Under the pieces are notes generated by a model that worked only from the letters and a program-made list of their open reading frames with translations, searched no databases and had not been told where the DNA came from. A stretch of 64,000 nt of DNA. Origin: Hungatella hathewayi WAL-18680. Its GTDB lineage: Bacteria; Bacillota; Clostridia; Lachnospirales; Lachnospiraceae. A program made the position numbers and the translations under genes. Numbering within the stretch: the stretch's first letter is position 1; each line of letters opens with the position of its first letter. The DNA is taken from the NCBI RefSeq assembly GCF_000235505.1, contig NZ_JH379028.1, forward strand, positions 1,020,621 through 1,084,620, written 5' to 3'. Below, piece by piece: positions 9,185 through 18,448 of the stretch.

Positions 9185-10201
9185 ATGTACAGTTTTACTA
9201 ACGATTACAGCGAAGGCGCACATCCAAAAATCTTGGAAGCCATGATGAAAGAAAACTTAAACCAGCAGACCGGCTACGGCCTGGATACCCACTGTATCCA
9301 CGCGGCCGAGCTTATCAAAAAAGAAATCGGACGCGATGACGTGGACGTCCATTTTCTGGTAGGTGGAACCCAGACTAACCTGCTGGTTATCTCCGCGGCC
9401 CTGCGCCCTTACCAGGCCGTCATTTCCACCCACACCGGCCATATCAATGTCCATGAGACCGGCGCCATCGAGGCCACCGGCCACAAAGTTCTGGCCATGG
9501 AATCTCCCGACGGCAAGCTGAGCCCGGCCCTCGTTCAAAAGGCCCTGGATGCCCACACCGACGAGCATATGGTCCAGCCTAAACTGGTCTACATTTCCAA
9601 CTCCACCGAGACAGGCACCCAGTACACCAAAGCCGAGTTGGAAGCCCTGCACCACATCTGCCGCCAGAACCAGCTCTATCTGTTCATGGATGGCGCCCGC
9701 ATGGGTTCCGCTCTCACCAGTGAAGTCAACGATTTAACCCTGGCCGACATCGCCAGCCTGGTGGACGTCTTCTACATCGGCGGCACAAAAAACGCGGCCC
9801 TCTTCGGCGAAGCCCTCATCATCTGCGCGGAGGCCTTAAAACCCGACTTCCGCTTCATGATAAAACAGCGCGGCGCCATGCTCGCCAAAGGCTGGCTCTT
9901 AGGCATCCAGTTCGAAGAACTCTTCCAGAATAACTTATTCTTCGAAACCGCCGCCCATGCCAACGAGATGACCTCCCGCCTAAGAAAAGCCCTGATCGAC
10001 CACGGCTATACATTTGCGTCCAACTCCACCACCAACCAGCTCTTCCCCATCCTCCCGGATCCCCTGGTAGAGCAGCTGTCCAAAACTTTCACCTTCAACA
10101 TCGACAGCAAACCCGACGCCACCCACACCGTCATCCGCCTAGTCACCTCCTGGGCCACCACCCCTGAGAGCGTAGAAGCCTTCATAAAAGCCTTAGACTA
10201 A
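9185..10201 (+). CDS. ltaE: Low-specificity L-threonine aldolase family protein
   Basis: 338 residues, a PLP enzyme of the beta-eliminating lyase / threonine aldolase family. It would cleave L-threonine or L-allo-threonine to glycine and acetaldehyde in the cytoplasm. Seen: N-terminal FTNDYSEGAHPKILEAM, the FMDGARMGSAL segment with the PLP-contacting Asp, and DVFYIGGTKNAALFGEAL, whose Lys is expected to bind PLP. Length is usual for the family. It stands alone between the signalling operon and the convergent nrdB. Its last 500 bp are very rich in C-ending codons, part of a regional skew described in the findings. Confidence 0.9.
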   Translation: MYSFTNDYSEGAHPKILEAMMKENLNQQTGYGLDTHCIHAAELIKKEIGRDDVDVHFLVGGTQTNLLVISAALRPYQAVISTHTGHINVHETGAIEATGHKVLAMESPDGKLSPALVQKALDAHTDEHMVQPKLVYISNSTETGTQYTKAELEALHHICRQNQLYLFMDGARMGSALTSEVNDLTLADIASLVDVFYIGGTKNAALFGEALIICAEALKPDFRFMIKQRGAMLAKGWLLGIQFEELFQNNLFFETAAHANEMTSRLRKALIDHGYTFASNSTTNQLFPILPDPLVEQLSKTFTFNIDSKPDATHTVIRLVTSWATTPESVEAFIKALD

Positions 10202-10223
10202 CCGAAATCAAATGAACCAAAAA

Positions 10224-10269
10224 AGAAGAGTGTTAAAAACAACCTAACCCGTTGTTCCAACACTCTTCT
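10224..10269. terminator. Bidirectional terminator between ltaE and nrdB
   Basis: Arms AGAAGAGTGTT (10224-10234) and AACACTCTTCT (10259-10269) pair perfectly, with further AACAAC/GTTGTT pairing inside. A-rich sequence lies before the left arm and T-rich sequence after the right arm, in a convergent gap. Confidence 0.65.
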
Positions 10270-10285
10270 CTCATAATAATTTTAA

Positions 10286-10337
10286 GGAATACATTCCGTA
10301 TTTCTTTTATTTTCGCCAATTTTCAGGAATGCATTCC
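10286..10337. repeat. Two 12-bp GGAATrCATTCC palindromes, 40 bp apart
   Basis: GGAATACATTCC at 10286-10297 and GGAATGCATTCC at 10326-10337 are spaced exactly 40 bp start to start, just past the end of nrdB. They could be paired operators or a decayed hairpin. No function can be assigned. Confidence 0.4.
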
Positions 10338-10342
10338 CAATT

Positions 10343-11386
10343 TTATAAATCATCCACCAACGCACTGCTCTTCGCATAAGCCGTACTCCGCGCCTCAAAG
10401 AAGTCGGTCTTAATCATATTCGCATTACTATACTGGCTCACCCAGGACATGCTTTCCGGTTCCTTCTCATGCCCCTCATAAATCGCCCCAAATCCCAAGC
10501 TGGTACATCTCAAATTCCCCAGATACTGAATATAATCCGTAATCATCTCCCTGGTAAGTCCCGGCACGCCATCGCCTATCGCATAATGTCCCCATGCAAT
10601 CTCCTGTTCGCACCCCTCCTTAATCATCCCCCGGTACACATCCACCAGTTCCTCCGTAAACAGTTCCGGCTCCTCCTTCTCCAGTTCCTTAATTATGCTC
10701 CTAAAAAGCCACAAATGCGTATTCTCATCCCTATTAATATACCGAATCTCCTGAGCCGACCCCGGCATCTTATGATTTCTCCCCAAATTATAAAAAAACA
10801 TAAACCCGCTATAAAAATAAATCCCTTCCAGAATATAATTCGCCACCACCGTCTTCATAAACGTCACCGGCCCCTTATCCTTCTGGAACTCATTATAAAG
10901 CTCCCCAATAAACGTATTCCTGGCCAACAGATGCTCATCACTCTTCCACTGATACAGCACCTCATTCCGTGTCTGCGGCTCACAAATCGTATCCAGCATA
11001 TAACTATAACTCTGACTATGCACCGCCTCCTGAAACGTCTGAATCGACAAACAAAGATTAATCTCATTCGCCGTCACATACTCCCCAATCGCCGGCAAAT
11101 TCGCCGTCTGAATACTATCCAAAAACACCAAAAACGACAAAATCTTATCATAAGCCCGTCTCTCCGCCTCACTCAACATCGGATAATCCTTCTTATCCGC
11201 CCCCAAGTTAATCTCCTCCGGCACCCAAAAATTATTCATAGCCTGCCGATACCACTCACTAACCCACCCATACTTCATATTATTAAAATCATTCAAATTC
11301 GTAGTATTCCCATTAATCATCCGCCTCTTCCTCACATCAATATCCCCCAACGGATTAAACAAAGGCTTCTTCCTCAAACTCTCCAT
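10343..11386 (-). CDS. nrdB: Ribonucleoside-diphosphate reductase beta (radical) subunit
   Basis: 347 residues, small subunit of class I ribonucleotide reductase, which makes the metal-tyrosyl radical used by NrdA to reduce ribonucleotides. Ligand motifs are visible: FLDSIQ (Asp), TFQEAVHSQSY (Glu, His and the candidate radical Tyr), ILEGIYFYSGF (Glu) and RDENTHLW (Glu, His). The start has AGGAG seven bases upstream. It follows nrdA in the same direction across a 224-bp gap that holds a large palindrome. Wobble positions are unusually G/T-rich on the coding strand, with very little C, unlike most neighbouring genes. Metal type (Fe or Mn) cannot be told. Confidence 0.95.
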   Translation of the reverse strand: MESLRKKPLFNPLGDIDVRKRRMINGNTTNLNDFNNMKYGWVSEWYRQAMNNFWVPEEINLGADKKDYPMLSEAERRAYDKILSFLVFLDSIQTANLPAIGEYVTANEINLCLSIQTFQEAVHSQSYSYMLDTICEPQTRNEVLYQWKSDEHLLARNTFIGELYNEFQKDKGPVTFMKTVVANYILEGIYFYSGFMFFYNLGRNHKMPGSAQEIRYINRDENTHLWLFRSIIKELEKEEPELFTEELVDVYRGMIKEGCEQEIAWGHYAIGDGVPGLTREMITDYIQYLGNLRCTSLGFGAIYEGHEKEPESMSWVSQYSNANMIKTDFFEARSTAYAKSSALVDDL

Positions 11387-11443
11387 CCCAACTCTCCTAA
11401 TCTTTTATTTTATTTTTCTTTTTCTTAATAATGCCAACTCCCA

Positions 11444-11581
11444 GCCGTGTGCAGGCAAGTGGCCGAATCAGGGCCGTATAAAAACGTCGGTCCTTGGGCT
11501 TCGTCCTTTGAAGCCCTAGTACCGCTACGTGTTATGTCGAGCGGGAGCGCGCCCTGAGGCGGACACTTGCCTGCGCGCGGC
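11444..11581. repeat. 138-bp long imperfect palindrome (structured RNA or REP/MITE-like element)
   Basis: Lies in the nrdA-nrdB gap. The outer arms 11444-11461 and 11564-11581 form 18 pairs as RNA, two of them G-U. Then come 3 pairs (11463-11465 with 11560-11562) and an inner stem TCAGGGC (11468-11474) with GCCCTGA (11551-11557). Nested inside are ACGT/ACGT, CGGT/ACCG and an apical GGGCTTC/GAAGCCC hairpin. Base composition differs sharply from the G-poor plus strand of nrdA and nrdB on either side. No coding potential is seen. It could be an mRNA-stabilising or processing element, a small RNA or a dispersed repeat. It matches no RNA family I can name. Confidence 0.65.
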
Positions 11582-11610
11582 GTCCCCTCGCCACCCCCTC
11601 ACTACTTTTC

Positions 11611-14142
11611 TCAACTAGAGCAGCTCTCACACTCCTCCACCTCCAAACTCTTCGACCTCACATAATATATCGTCTTCACCCCACACTCCCAAGCCATCAC
11701 ATACAAATTCAACACCTGTCTCAACGTATACTCATTCGTAATATACAAATTCATACTCTGCGCCTGATCCACATGTCTCTGTCTCACTCCCCCAGCCCGA
11801 ACCGACCACATCTGCTCAATCAAATGCGCATTCTTATACCTCCAAAACGTCCCCGGATTCAAATCCGGCGCCACCCGAGGCATCAACCCATTCTTCTTCT
11901 CCTCCAAAAAATACCGATTCATAATCGGATCCAACCCCGCCGTAGTCCCCGCAATCATACTAGTACTACTAGTCGGCGCCACCGCCATCAAATACCCATT
12001 CCGCATCCCCTCACGCGCCACTCTCTTTTTAAGTTCCACCCACTCCGCTGATACATACCCCCTCTTCTCAAAATACTCCCCAGTCTCCCAATCACTCCCC
12101 TCAAAATACTCATACTTCCCCTTCTCCCCCGCATTCTCACAACTAGCCTCAATCGCCGCATAATTAATCCACTCAAACACCTTATCCGCAAACTCCAAAT
12201 GCTCCTCCGATTCCCAAGCCACCCCATTCTTCGCCAGCATATGATGGTACCCACTAACCCCAAGTCCCACCGGCCGATACCTCAAATTATTAATCTTCGC
12301 ATACGGCACCGGAAAGAAATTCAAATCAATCACATTATCCAGCGCCCTCATCGCGCTCCTCGTCAACTCCCGAATCTCCCTCTCATCCGTCACATCAATC
12401 TTCCCCAGCGACAGACTCGCCAGATTACAAACCACAAAATCCCCCGGCTTCGTCACCGTAACAACCACCGTCTCCCCATTCACCGTTTCGATCCGCTGTT
12501 CCACCGATTCCACCGCACTCATATTCTGCGCAATCTCCGTACACAGATTACTGCAATAAATCATCCCCTTATGCCCATTAGGATTCATCTCATTCACCAA
12601 ATCCCTGTTAAACGTAAACGGCGTCCCAGTCTCCACCGCGCTCTTAAGTATCAGCCGCACCAATTCCTTCACCGGAATCACCCTCTTATGAATCCGGAAA
12701 TCCTCCACACACTCCCAATACTTCTTCTCCCATTCCTTCCCATAACAGTCCTCCAGCGCATACCCCTTCACCGTCAAAATCTCATGAGGACACATCAAAT
12801 ACCAGTCCCCCTCCAGGTTCTCCTTTGCCATCCTCCAAAACAAATCCGGATAACACACCGCCGGAAACACATCATGGGCCTTCATCCTGTCATCCCCATT
12901 ATTGGTCCGCAGCGCCAAAAACTCCGGCAAATCCCGATGCCACGCATCCAGATACACCGCCACAGCCCCCTGTCTGACCCCTAACTGGTCCACAGCCACC
13001 GCCGTATCATTCGCCAGCTTAATCCACCGAATCACGCCACCCGCGGCCCCCTTAAACCCGCGAATCGCACTCCCGGCAGCCCGCACCTTTCCAAAATAAA
13101 GCCCCATTCCGCCCCCAAACTTGCTCACCTTGGCGAAACTGTCAATACTCCGGTAAATCCCGTCCAGACTGTCCGGAACCGTATCAATAAAACAGGAAGA
13201 CAGCTGGTGATAAGGCTTCCTCGCATTAGAAAGCGTCGGCGTCGCCATCGTCACCTTCAGCGTGCTCAGCATATCATAGAACCGCTTCACCCAGCCGTCC
13301 CTGTCATTCTTCTCCTCCATCGCCAGATGCATCGCAATCCCCAGAAACATCTCCTGGGGCGTCTCAAGCGCCACATTCTTCCGGCTCCGAATCACATACC
13401 GCGAAAGCAGCAAATCCAGCCCCGAATACGTAAACAGCTGATTCCTCTCCGCCTTCATAAACTCCGCATACCGCAGAATCTCCTCCCTGCCGTAATGCTC
13501 CAGAATATATCCCCCGTAAAGCCCCTCCCCCGTCAGGTACTTCACCTTCTCATAAAAATCTCCAATCTCCAGCTGTGCCATCTCCACCGCCATCGCCCGC
13601 TCAAACCGCAGCATCAACAGTCTCGACGCCACAAACTCCCAGTTGGGCGCCTCCATGGTGGTCAATTCCACCGCAGCCTGAATCAAAGACCCCAGCGCTT
13701 CCTCCGCCCCGGCCCCCTCTTTATAAAATGACTGAAACTTCATCAGTAACTGCTCCAGCCTGTAAGCCTCCTCCCGGTAGTCCTTCTGAATCTCCTTCAG
13801 CACCCCCAAAAGCTCCGGCACATCCTCAAAATACCCAGCCAGTTCCCTCCGGACCTTCCTCTCCCGGCTCCGCTCATTGCGGTACAGAATAAAACTCTTC
13901 AGCGCGTCATAGCAGCCGGCCTCCATCATGGCCCGCTCCGCCATATCCTGAATCTGCTCCACCATCACCGTCTCGCCCTGGGCCTCCAGCTCCCTCACAT
14001 GGGCCTCCACGCTCCCGGTAATCTGCTCCAGAACACCTTCCGCCGGAAACTGGTTCACACTGTCAAATGCCCGTCTCACCGCCTCCTTAATCTTCCTTCC
14101 GTCATAAATCTCCGGCTGTCCGTTTCTCTTCCTGATTTCCAT
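11611..14142 (-). CDS. nrdA: Ribonucleoside-diphosphate reductase alpha (catalytic) subunit
   Basis: About 843 residues. It opens with an ATP-cone (MEIRKRNGQPEIYDGRKIKE) for allosteric control, followed by the catalytic barrel. Visible: TPTLSNARKPYHQLSSCF with the active-site Cys and FGGGMGLYFGKVR. Further on are SNLCTEIAQNMSAVE and APTSSTSMIAGTTAGLDPI. A redox Cys pair closes the protein (ECESCSS). The frame stays open about 60 codons further upstream, but homology starts at the ATG at 14142; 14166 is the alternative. A promoter and two NrdR-like boxes lie just upstream. The 3' half shows the same G/T-ending codon bias as nrdB. Confidence 0.94.
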   Translation of the reverse strand: MEIRKRNGQPEIYDGRKIKEAVRRAFDSVNQFPAEGVLEQITGSVEAHVRELEAQGETVMVEQIQDMAERAMMEAGCYDALKSFILYRNERSRERKVRRELAGYFEDVPELLGVLKEIQKDYREEAYRLEQLLMKFQSFYKEGAGAEEALGSLIQAAVELTTMEAPNWEFVASRLLMLRFERAMAVEMAQLEIGDFYEKVKYLTGEGLYGGYILEHYGREEILRYAEFMKAERNQLFTYSGLDLLLSRYVIRSRKNVALETPQEMFLGIAMHLAMEEKNDRDGWVKRFYDMLSTLKVTMATPTLSNARKPYHQLSSCFIDTVPDSLDGIYRSIDSFAKVSKFGGGMGLYFGKVRAAGSAIRGFKGAAGGVIRWIKLANDTAVAVDQLGVRQGAVAVYLDAWHRDLPEFLALRTNNGDDRMKAHDVFPAVCYPDLFWRMAKENLEGDWYLMCPHEILTVKGYALEDCYGKEWEKKYWECVEDFRIHKRVIPVKELVRLILKSAVETGTPFTFNRDLVNEMNPNGHKGMIYCSNLCTEIAQNMSAVESVEQRIETVNGETVVVTVTKPGDFVVCNLASLSLGKIDVTDEREIRELTRSAMRALDNVIDLNFFPVPYAKINNLRYRPVGLGVSGYHHMLAKNGVAWESEEHLEFADKVFEWINYAAIEASCENAGEKGKYEYFEGSDWETGEYFEKRGYVSAEWVELKKRVAREGMRNGYLMAVAPTSSTSMIAGTTAGLDPIMNRYFLEEKKNGLMPRVAPDLNPGTFWRYKNAHLIEQMWSVRAGGVRQRHVDQAQSMNLYITNEYTLRQVLNLYVMAWECGVKTIYYVRSKSLEVEECESCSS

Positions 14143-14205
14143 TCTCCTACCTGCTTCCCTGTCCATATTTATCGCTATATTAATATTAGTTATTATTACC
14201 ATAAA

Positions 14206-14234
14206 ATGATACCACAAGATATAGAATCTTTCAA
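14206..14234 (-). promoter_or_regulatory. nrdA promoter
   Basis: On the minus strand, TTGAAA (14229-14234) and TATCAT (14206-14211) are separated by exactly 17 bp. This gives a leader of roughly 57 nt before the ATG at 14142. The spacer is occupied by a NrdR-like box. Confidence 0.65.
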
Positions 14235-14258
14235 TAACCAATATACAAAATATCCTAT
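14212..14258 (-). promoter_or_regulatory. Tandem NrdR-like boxes over the nrdA promoter
   Basis: Read on the minus strand, ATTCTATATCTTGTGG (14212-14227) matches 13 of 16 positions of the NrdR consensus ACACwATATmTwGTGT as I recall it. ATAGGATATTTTGTAT (14243-14258) matches 11 of 16. They start exactly 31 bp apart, the phasing known for paired NrdR boxes. One box fills the -35/-10 spacer, which fits repression. The nrdR gene is not in this window. Confidence 0.6.
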
Positions 14259-14357
14259 CCCCCCCCTCAAAAATATTCCTCCATATATTTTCCATAAAAC
14301 CACAAAAGAGATGGCCTGCCACGCCATCTCCTTCGCTGTTTTATCTCTTTTGCAAAT

Positions 14358-15233
14358 TTACCTCTTCACCGCCACCATCTCAATATATCCTCTCGTCCCA
14401 ACCGGCTCCAGCTGAACCCGCGGATTCTCTTCATCCCACTGATACCCAATCACCGACGGCTGGTACTTCTTCACCGCCTCCTGCACCGCATCAATGGCCT
14501 GGCAGTAATCCTCCTCCTCAAATGGTTCCCCCTGAAACATCAGATACTCCGCCGCCGGCAGCTCGATCACGTCAAATCCCTCCGGCACCGCCCCGTCATA
14601 ATCCGCGGAAACTTCCACCCCCTGCACATACTCCGAGGTCCCTGCCTTCCGGTAACGCTCCGGCAGCCACAGACACACAGGCTCCCCGCTGATGGACTTC
14701 ATGCTGGTGAGCAGTCCCCACACATCACATCCAACCTCCTCACAATACCCAAAATACTCCGTCGCGTTCACGCCCCGTTTCACAATCACCTTCCGCGCCG
14801 GTTTCTGAATCACCTGTACAAACACATTGTTCACATTTCCCATCGTCTTAGACTCCTTCCTGATTTCCCTGAATTTCACGCCATAGGGGGTAAAGAGATA
14901 AAGCGGCACCGGATTTGACGCGTACTCCCTGGGATTACAGCCAAACTCCCTGTAAAAAGCCCGCTGGTACCCGTCCACACTCCCAAATCCCAGCTCAAAG
15001 GCCACATCGACAATCCTGCAGTCAAAATCCCTCAGCCGGAGCGCCGATTTGGAGAGCCGCAGCCTCCTGATATAATCCGCCGGCGTCATCCCCACCCACT
15101 GCTTAAACAGCCGGTAAGAATACCACGGCGAATAAAACGACGCCCGAGCCAAATCCGCCAGCGTAATCTCCTCGCTCAGATGCCCGTCAATATAATCCTG
15201 CATCCTCTGCACCGCCAAAACCCGCTCCTCCAT
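14358..15233 (-). CDS. AraC-family regulator with C-terminal GyrI-like effector domain
   Basis: About 291 residues. The N-terminal AraC-type double helix-turn-helix (RMQDYIDGHLSEEITLADLA, then VGMTPADYIRRLRLSKSA and DVAFELGFGSVDGYQRAFY) is followed by a C-terminal region from about residue 125 that resembles the GyrI-like effector-binding fold. This is the reverse of the usual AraC order and typical of the Rob/SoxS-like group that responds to small hydrophobic compounds. Of three in-frame starts, 15233 has the best spacing from the AGGAGG site. The target is unknown; the divergent TraX-like gene is one candidate. Confidence 0.88.
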   Translation of the reverse strand: MEERVLAVQRMQDYIDGHLSEEITLADLARASFYSPWYSYRLFKQWVGMTPADYIRRLRLSKSALRLRDFDCRIVDVAFELGFGSVDGYQRAFYREFGCNPREYASNPVPLYLFTPYGVKFREIRKESKTMGNVNNVFVQVIQKPARKVIVKRGVNATEYFGYCEEVGCDVWGLLTSMKSISGEPVCLWLPERYRKAGTSEYVQGVEVSADYDGAVPEGFDVIELPAAEYLMFQGEPFEEEDYCQAIDAVQEAVKKYQPSVIGYQWDEENPRVQLEPVGTRGYIEMVAVKR

Positions 15234-15423
15234 CTCCATCACCTCCTGACATCATCCATCATACCCTTTTCCGTCCAAAATCTCTCGACGATTCTTGCCA
15301 TCCCGCATTTCCCCCATTCTACCACATCCCCGCCCTTCCATCCAACTGGATTATTTTCCCTTGCGCCCACACCGTCCCCGGTGGTACAATGAACCCATCC
15401 ATAGAAAGGCGAAAACCATACTC

Positions 15424-16188
15424 ATGAACGAAACCATATCAAAAGGGTTAAACTCCAACCAGTTAAAACTCATTGCCATCATTGCCATGACCATCGACCA
15501 TCTGACCTCCGTCATTTTCCCGGGATATCCGCTGAATCCGGGCATCCTCCTTCTGCATACCATCGGCCGGCTGACGATGCCAATCATGTGCTTCTTTATC
15601 GCGGAGGGATATCACTACACGCACAATGTAAAGCATTATGCCTCACGGCTGTTCCTCTTTGCCGTCATTTCCCATTTTGCCTACAATTTTGCATTTGGCA
15701 TTCCCTTTATTCCGTTTCAGACCACCATCTTCAATCAAACCAGCATCATCTGGTCACTGGCCTGGGGACTGGTGGCTCTGGCCATGTTTCAGTGCGAGCG
15801 TCCCTGGCTGAAGCCCTGGATGAAATCCCTGGCGCTCGCCATTATCTGCGTCATCACCTTCTGCTCCGACTGGAGCTGCATCGCCGTTCTCATCATTGTG
15901 TATAACGGACAATACCGGGGTGATTTCCGGAAACAGATGACACACATGCTTGGCTGTGTGGCCATGTACGCCGCCATCTATATCCTCTTCATCAACCCGG
16001 TATATGGACTCCTTCAGATGACTGTCGCCCTCGCCATCCCTCTGCTTCGCCAATACAACGGCACCCGCGGCAAGTCCAAAAGCATGAAGTGGTTCTTCTA
16101 CCTCTACTATCCGCTGCACCTCGTTCTCTGCGGCCTCCTGCGTATTGCCATCCACGGCAACATAGGAGTTCTAATCGGCGGTAAATAG
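15424..16188 (+). CDS. TraX-family integral membrane protein
   Basis: 254 residues, almost entirely membrane helices. The N-terminal LKLIAIIAMTIDHLTSVIFPG and the following HTIGRLTMPIMCFFIAEGYH are the signature of the TraX family. The family is named after the F-plasmid pilin acetylase, but most chromosomal homologues in Firmicutes are uncharacterised and are thought to be acyltransferase-like. There are no conjugation genes around it, so a conjugative role is not supported. The start at 15424 begins the conserved region and lies downstream of a GAAAGG element. Confidence 0.82.
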   Translation: MNETISKGLNSNQLKLIAIIAMTIDHLTSVIFPGYPLNPGILLLHTIGRLTMPIMCFFIAEGYHYTHNVKHYASRLFLFAVISHFAYNFAFGIPFIPFQTTIFNQTSIIWSLAWGLVALAMFQCERPWLKPWMKSLALAIICVITFCSDWSCIAVLIIVYNGQYRGDFRKQMTHMLGCVAMYAAIYILFINPVYGLLQMTVALAIPLLRQYNGTRGKSKSMKWFFYLYYPLHLVLCGLLRIAIHGNIGVLIGGK

Positions 16189-16197
16189 CGCACAAAA

Positions 16198-16230
16198 AAA
16201 TCCACCGGCCCATAAAGGACTGGTGGATTT
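16198..16230. terminator. Bidirectional terminator after the TraX-like gene
   Basis: AAATCCACC (16198-16206) pairs with GGTGGATTT (16222-16230). It follows a run of seven A and lies between convergent genes. Confidence 0.65.
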
Positions 16231-16256
16231 CTATATTATATCTCTTTTATAACTCT

Positions 16257-18420
16257 TTATATCTCATACCACACAATCTCATTAGCCTTCAAGTCAAGCT
16301 CAAAGCTGGACCCGTCCCCTTTGTAAATCGTGGTATGCTGTGGCTCATAGGTATTATTCACCACACAGTATTTTCCATTCTTCACGTAGGCATGAACCTC
16401 CACGTTAAAGTTGGAACTGAACCAGCGGTAAAGATTCTCCTCGTCATGGGAGGACCAGATAATCGAGCGGTACAGAATCCGGCTGTTTTCAAAGCTGTAC
16501 GGCAGTCCACTGATGTAAACACACCGTCCCTCTCCGAACTCATTGACCGCCATCTGCACTTCTTTTTCTCTCTCCACCAGAATCTGAGCTCCGTCAAGAG
16601 CATAGATGTTCTTCTTCCCCTCGCCAAAGTCAATCTCTCCGGTGCAGTCCTCTTTGATAAAGTGGTCATGCTGCTCCCAATTATATTTATCCACATTGAG
16701 GGTAAAGCCGGTCTCCTTCTCCACCCCCATGGCCGCAGCCAGCTGGAAGAAATGCCCCTCGTGCTGATGAGCCGCCGGTTCCCCGACACCGATAAATCCG
16801 CCGCCGTTGTAGATAAATTTTCGAATCGCGGCAACAACGGTCTCGTCACACCAGTTATCTCCGCCGGTGTAAGCCGTATCCGCATCACCCACATTGAGAA
16901 TCACGTCGATATCCTTTAACATCTCCGGATTATTCCGGATATCGTCAAAGCTGATAAACTTCACATCAAACGGCGCGCCGCTCAAAGCCTCGATAATTCC
17001 CGCATAGGAATAGTTCTGCTTGTGGTAGATGGCATGGTGAACCATGTGATTTCCCCCAGGCCCGTGCCTTGCCCCAGCAGTTCAGTACGGCCACCGTCTT
17101 GATGCAGTACGGAGTCGTGCCCTTTATATTGTCATACAGGGTGCGGAATTCGTTGCATACGTCCTCCACATAGTCAATAAACTCAGGGAACTGTAACGCC
17201 AGCTTCAGATAACCGCCATAACCAATCCGGTCAATGGGTTTTCGAAGGATTGCTCTTCTGGCCGTCACCCAGTTAATCTTTGCCAGCTTCACCGGGTCCC
17301 CGCCCTCCCGGAAGGTATCCGGGAAGAAATAGGGAAGAAGACGACCTTCCGTGTAGTTCACTCCTTCAATATCACTGATCAAGCGCAGCGTACAGCCGTT
17401 TCCAACACTGCCCACCACGGCGTCCAGTCCAATGGTCTTGAACTCGTCCATGAAAGGCTCCGTCCCAATCCAGTGGTCTCCCAGGAACATCATGGCCTCT
17501 TTGCCATATTCATGGGTAATGTCTACCATTTCCTTCGCCAGCTTTGCCACCTCGCGTCTCTGAAACGCCTGGAAGTCCAGGAACTCCTTCGACGGAATCC
17601 GGTAGGTATTGTTCATGTACCCCTGGTCGATAATATACTCAGGGCGGAACGGATACCCCACCTCTTTCTCAAACTGCTCCAGAATGTAGGGACTTACCGA
17701 TGCCGAGTATCCGTACCAGTCCACATATTTCTCCCTCGCCAGTTCATCAAATATCAGCGTAAACTGGTGGAAGAACGTGGTGTAGCGGATCACATCCACA
17801 TGAGGATTGTCCTCAAAATATTTCCTCAGTCTGTCCATGGAAAACTTGTGGGTCTTCGGCTGACGCACATCAAAGGTAATCTGCTTCTCAAAATTCGTCC
17901 AGCCGTTGGTGACCGCATTGTACATATGTACTGGGTCCCACATGATATAGGCCAGGAAGCTGACCGTATACTCATGGAACCCGTCCGCCTCGTGAATGAT
18001 CACATCCCCAGTCTGGCTGTCATATTCCCAGGAGGATACGGGAACCGGCTGGCCGGTGGTTCTGTCTATGACTTCCCACCACCGCTTGATATCATCCCTG
18101 TCATTTACTTTCAGCAAATCCGTATGTAAATGATTCATCAGATGGATGGAAAGCTCGCTCTTTACCGCCGTATAGAATGGCGTCATGATGTACATCTGCT
18201 GAATCTCGTCAGGATTCGCCTTCGCCCAGGCATTGTCCTTCCTGGTGGTATAATAAGTCGAATAAACCTTGGCATTTACATTTTTTAATTCTTCCGGATA
18301 ATTGGTGCCATCACAGTCCCGGATCGCGTCGGCCCCCCATCGTTTTAATAGTTCAAGGGTTTCCGGAACTACATCCACATCCGTGGGGATAGTCACTCTT
18401 CCACTAAAATCCGTTTTCAT
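16257..18420 (-). pseudogene. GH112 galacto-/lacto-N-biose phosphorylase, one frameshift
   Basis: Two overlapping frames read as one GH112 enzyme of about 720 residues, the normal family length. It would phosphorolyse Gal-beta-1,3-GlcNAc/GalNAc to galactose-1-phosphate and the hexosamine. The N-terminal part has PEYIIDQGYMNNTYRIPSKE, where the general-acid Asp is expected, and ends at VAVLNCWGKARAWG. The C-terminal part resumes at MVHHAIYHKQNYSYAGIIEA. Removing one base from the C5 run at 17053-17057 restores ARAW-GNHMVHHA without a gap, so an extra base is the simplest explanation. The second of two ATG codons (18420) has the better spacing from AGGAG. It is the last gene of a binding protein-permease-permease operon. 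Whether the shift is real is unresolved. Confidence 0.88.
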
Positions 18421-18448
18421 CATCGTTCTCCTTTGCTGTCAATATTTT

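Noticed and set aside
15424..16188. TraX homologue as a sign of a conjugative element
   Set aside because: No relaxase, coupling protein or type IV secretion genes anywhere in the window; chromosomal TraX relatives are common.
16257..17045. C-terminal GH112 fragment as a separate gene starting MVHHAIYHKQ
   Set aside because: It matches the C-terminal third of GH112 and joins the upstream frame exactly after a one-base correction; no ribosome site precedes the ATG.
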